Source of the DNA: Candidatus Peregrinibacteria bacterium
GTDB lineage: Bacteria > Patescibacteriota > Gracilibacteria > UM-FILTER-43-11
NCBI GenBank assembly: GCA_016927155.1
Contig: JAFGNE010000003.1
Span: 1 to 7,326, forward strand
Direction of reading: 5' to 3'
Length of the DNA: 7,326 nucleotides
This document shows positions 5,750-7,326 of the stretch, piece by piece (position 1 is the stretch's first letter; every line of letters begins with the position of its first letter). The position numbers and the translations under genes are program-made. The notes under the pieces were generated by a model. It was not told the DNA's origin. It did no database searches and saw nothing but the letters and a program-made list of their open reading frames with translations.

Positions 5750-7039
5750 TTATTTGGAGAGCATATCGATCAACTTGTCGGCCGCCATGTTGTTTTTCAG
5801 AGAACGCCAGTTTTCGGTGCCGGGTTTGTAGTGGTCGTGGACTTGTTTGCGGACGTTTTCGGGATATTTCGCGGCCATTTTCTCCACTTCCGCCACCGCT
5901 TCCTCATCCGTCACGTCGATTTTGGAATCCTTAAGGATGGACTGAACCCCCATGCGCGCCAACAGGCGTTCTTCGGCCCCTTTGCGGTTGTCTTTCATAA
6001 AATCCTCGTCGGTTTTTTTGATGTGCTTGAGGTACTGTTCCCACGTTAAGCCTTGTTTTGCCACGCGCTGCTTATGCTCCTCTTTCATGTATTGCAGTTC
6101 CTCATTAATCAGGTCGTCGGGGAGGTCGACTTTGGTGATTTTCATGACTTCCTGCACCACTTTGGCGTCGTGCTCGCGCCGCGCGCGCGCTTCCATTTCC
6201 GCTTTCAGGTCATCTTCAACTCGTTTTTTAAAATCAGCGACGGAAAGTTTTTCGCCGATAACTTTTTCGACCAGTTCTTCGGTAAGTTCCTTGGCGATTT
6301 TTTCCTCAAGACGGCCGAGCGTGGCCTTGAACCTTACTTTTTTTCCCTTCATCGGTTCGGCATGGTATTCCTTGGGAAAATCAACGTCGAACTCTTTCGA
6401 TTCGCCCACGGCCATATCGATGATCGCCTCTTCAAAGCCGGGCACCATGACGCCCGCGCCGAGGACGACGGGGTGGTTTTTGCTGGCGGTCCCCGCGATG
6501 GCGGCGCCCTTTTCGTCGAACCCCTCAAAACTGACTTCGGCGCGGTGGCCTTTTTGGGCTTTCCCCGCCACATCTTTCCATTCGGCAAAACGGTCGAGGA
6601 TCATCTGCAATGTTTCTTCGACCTGCTTAGGCTCGACTTTCACCGGTTCGCGCGCCACCTTGATCTTCCTGTAATCGCCCATCTTGACCTCGGGCATCAC
6701 GCTGACAACAGCCACATAAGTAAGCTCATCGCCTTTCTTTTTGATGGGGGTTTTGATATCGATTTTCGGCCGCGCGATCACATCGGCCTTATGTTCCTGC
6801 ACCGCTTTGGTATACGTCATGGGCAATAAGTGTTCCATAGCTACCCCGCGGATGGTTTCCTCATCCACTTTTTCGCGGATCACATTCTCGGGAATATGCC
6901 CCGGGCGGAAACCTTCGACTTTGAGTTCTTTGCTGATTTCCTCCAGCGCGTGCTTTTCGGCTTTTTCATATTCTTCATAAGGCACGGTGATAGTGATCTC
7001 GACCTGGGATTTGGGCAGTTTTTTTAAGGTGGATTTCAT
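5750..7039 (-). CDS. tig: Trigger factor, ribosome-associated chaperone and peptidyl-prolyl isomerase
   Basis: A 429-residue protein, a normal length for trigger factor, which binds the ribosome exit site and shields nascent chains. The N-terminal ribosome-binding domain (about 1-115) carries the GFRPGHIP signature at 43-50. The FKBP-like isomerase domain lies at about 163-246 (VSFEGFDEKG, LGAGVMVPGFEEAI, GESKEFDVDFPKEY). The C-terminal helical chaperone region runs from about 248 to 429 and is highly charged. The ATG at 7039 was chosen because MKSTLKKLPKSQVEITI matches the usual start just before the first beta strand. An in-frame TTG at 7060 would add only seven residues. No Shine-Dalgarno motif precedes it. 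It converges on rel and is separated by a terminator from the coiled-coil gene upstream. No clpP or clpX follows it here, although these often accompany tig. Confidence 0.96.
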   Translation of the reverse strand: MKSTLKKLPKSQVEITITVPYEEYEKAEKHALEEISKELKVEGFRPGHIPENVIREKVDEETIRGVAMEHLLPMTYTKAVQEHKADVIARPKIDIKTPIKKKGDELTYVAVVSVMPEVKMGDYRKIKVAREPVKVEPKQVEETLQMILDRFAEWKDVAGKAQKGHRAEVSFEGFDEKGAAIAGTASKNHPVVLGAGVMVPGFEEAIIDMAVGESKEFDVDFPKEYHAEPMKGKKVRFKATLGRLEEKIAKELTEELVEKVIGEKLSVADFKKRVEDDLKAEMEARARREHDAKVVQEVMKITKVDLPDDLINEELQYMKEEHKQRVAKQGLTWEQYLKHIKKTDEDFMKDNRKGAEERLLARMGVQSILKDSKIDVTDEEAVAEVEKMAAKYPENVRKQVHDHYKPGTENWRSLKNNMAADKLIDMLSK

Positions 7040-7068
7040 GGGGGAACAGTTAAAAGACAAGTAGTGAT

Positions 7069-7074
7069 ACTATA
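7069..7074 (-). promoter_or_regulatory. Candidate -10 box for tig
   Basis: On the minus strand TATAGT lies 29 bases upstream of the ATG and just downstream of the preceding gene's terminator, where a promoter is expected. Transcription would begin near 7062 with a leader of about 23 bases. No convincing -35 box was found. Confidence 0.35.
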
Positions 7075-7085
7075 CAGCAATCACC

Positions 7086-7107
7086 AAAAAAAGCCTAGCG
7101 CCGGCTT
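7086..7107 (-). terminator. Rho-independent terminator of the coiled-coil gene, overlapping its stop codon
   Basis: On the minus strand AAGCC, a 7-base loop and GGCTT are followed directly by a run of T (seven Ts counting the end of the stem). The first bases of the stem are the last two bases of the TAA stop codon at 7106-7108. The stem is short (5 bp), so termination may be partial. Confidence 0.6.
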
Positions 7108-7326
7108 AATCAAAAACAGCCATTTCCAGGCGGCTGACGCGGGAATGAAAAGCCTGGTTGCTTTCAACGAGCAAACCGATATCGCTTTGTATTTTTTCAA
7201 TCAAGACGCCGTTATGGCGGACCCCAACCTCTAAGGTATCCAGGCGCTGGTCCACTTTGTCCAGGCGCTGGTCCACTTTGTCCAGGCGCTGGTCCACTTT
7301 GTCCAGGCGCTGGTCCACTTTGTCCA
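7106..7326 (-). CDS. Coiled-coil protein of heptad repeats, 5' end outside window
   Basis: At least 72 codons are visible and the frame stays open to the window edge, so the true start lies outside. A GTG at 7318 is inside the repeat and is simply a repeated Val codon. The visible N-terminal part repeats VDQRLDK with Val and Leu at heptad core spacing, then VDQRLDTLEVGV, then a unique tail (HNGVLIEKIQSDIGLLVE...RLEMAVFD) that also looks coiled-coil. There is no cysteine, signal peptide or membrane segment in the visible part. Similar short proteins with variable numbers of heptads are common as hypothetical genes in bacteria. Self-association through the coiled coil is inferred; the cellular role is unknown. 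It precedes tig on the same strand but has its own terminator. Confidence 0.8.
   Translation of the reverse strand, partial: DKVDQRLDKVDQRLDKVDQRLDKVDQRLDTLEVGVRHNGVLIEKIQSDIGLLVESNQAFHSRVSRLEMAVFD
7240..7326 (-). repeat. Perfect 21-base tandem repeats, at least four copies, running off the window
   Basis: Four identical 21-base units occupy 7240-7260, 7261-7281, 7282-7302 and 7303-7323, and three more bases of a fifth unit reach the edge. Each encodes one VDQRLDK heptad in frame. The 21 bases at 7219-7239 encode a diverged heptad, DTLEVGV. Confidence 0.95.

Noticed and set aside
6053..6829. A 258-codon plus-strand frame opposite trigger factor
   Set aside because: It is Phe/His-rich low-complexity output from the antisense of a Lys/Glu-rich gene. 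The minus strand encodes a clear trigger factor.
7037..7060. TTG start for trigger factor at 7060
   Set aside because: It adds seven residues atypical for the family and lies almost at the predicted transcription start. The ATG at 7039 matches the usual N-terminus better.
7316..7318. GTG start for the coiled-coil gene
   Set aside because: The codon is the repeated Val of each 21-base unit and the frame continues open to the edge, so the real start is probably further right.
7240..7326. CRISPR-like array
   Set aside because: The 21-base units are directly adjacent with no spacers and are in frame within a coding sequence.

Overview
The window looks like chromosomal DNA from a bacterium using the standard genetic code. 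Every complete gene ends in TAA and none of the five visible starts has a clear Shine-Dalgarno sequence. It carries two core genes, a bifunctional (p)ppGpp synthetase/hydrolase (rel) and trigger factor (tig), beside an accessory operon of secreted cysteine-rich proteins with lectin-like domains. The weak Shine-Dalgarno use and the style of the secreted and coiled-coil proteins would fit a candidate-phylum lineage (Patescibacteria/CPR type) or a deltaproteobacterial/myxobacterial-like lineage. That placement is inference with low confidence.

Left part (1-3216, minus strand): three genes read leftwards with gaps of 37 and 23 bases, so probably one operon. The first (2728-3216) is a small exported or anchored protein that is nearly all one six-cysteine domain. 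The second (1572-2690) joins an N-terminal cysteine-rich module, a helical stalk and the same six-cysteine domain. The third (1-1548, open at the window edge) joins a related N-terminal cysteine-rich module, two CGNG...EQCD-type disulfide repeats and at least two DUF1554-like domains separated by proline-rich linkers. The set looks like a family of surface or secreted binding proteins built by shuffling a few modules.

Middle (3217-5509): a 121-base divergent intergenic region with a good sigma70-type promoter for rel, then rel itself with HD hydrolase, synthetase, TGS, cysteine-containing regulatory and ACT domains.

Right part (5510-7326): between the convergent rel and tig genes lies a 209-base block of nested imperfect palindromes bounded by perfect 9-base inverted ends, which may be a small non-autonomous element or a structured RNA. 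Trigger factor follows on the minus strand with its own candidate promoter. Upstream of it is the 3' end of a coiled-coil gene made of perfect 21-base (seven-residue) repeats, closed by a terminator that overlaps its stop codon.

No tRNA, rRNA, CRISPR array, insertion-sequence transposase or phage gene was seen. The most unusual items are the modular secreted-protein operon and the palindromic block at 5520-5728.
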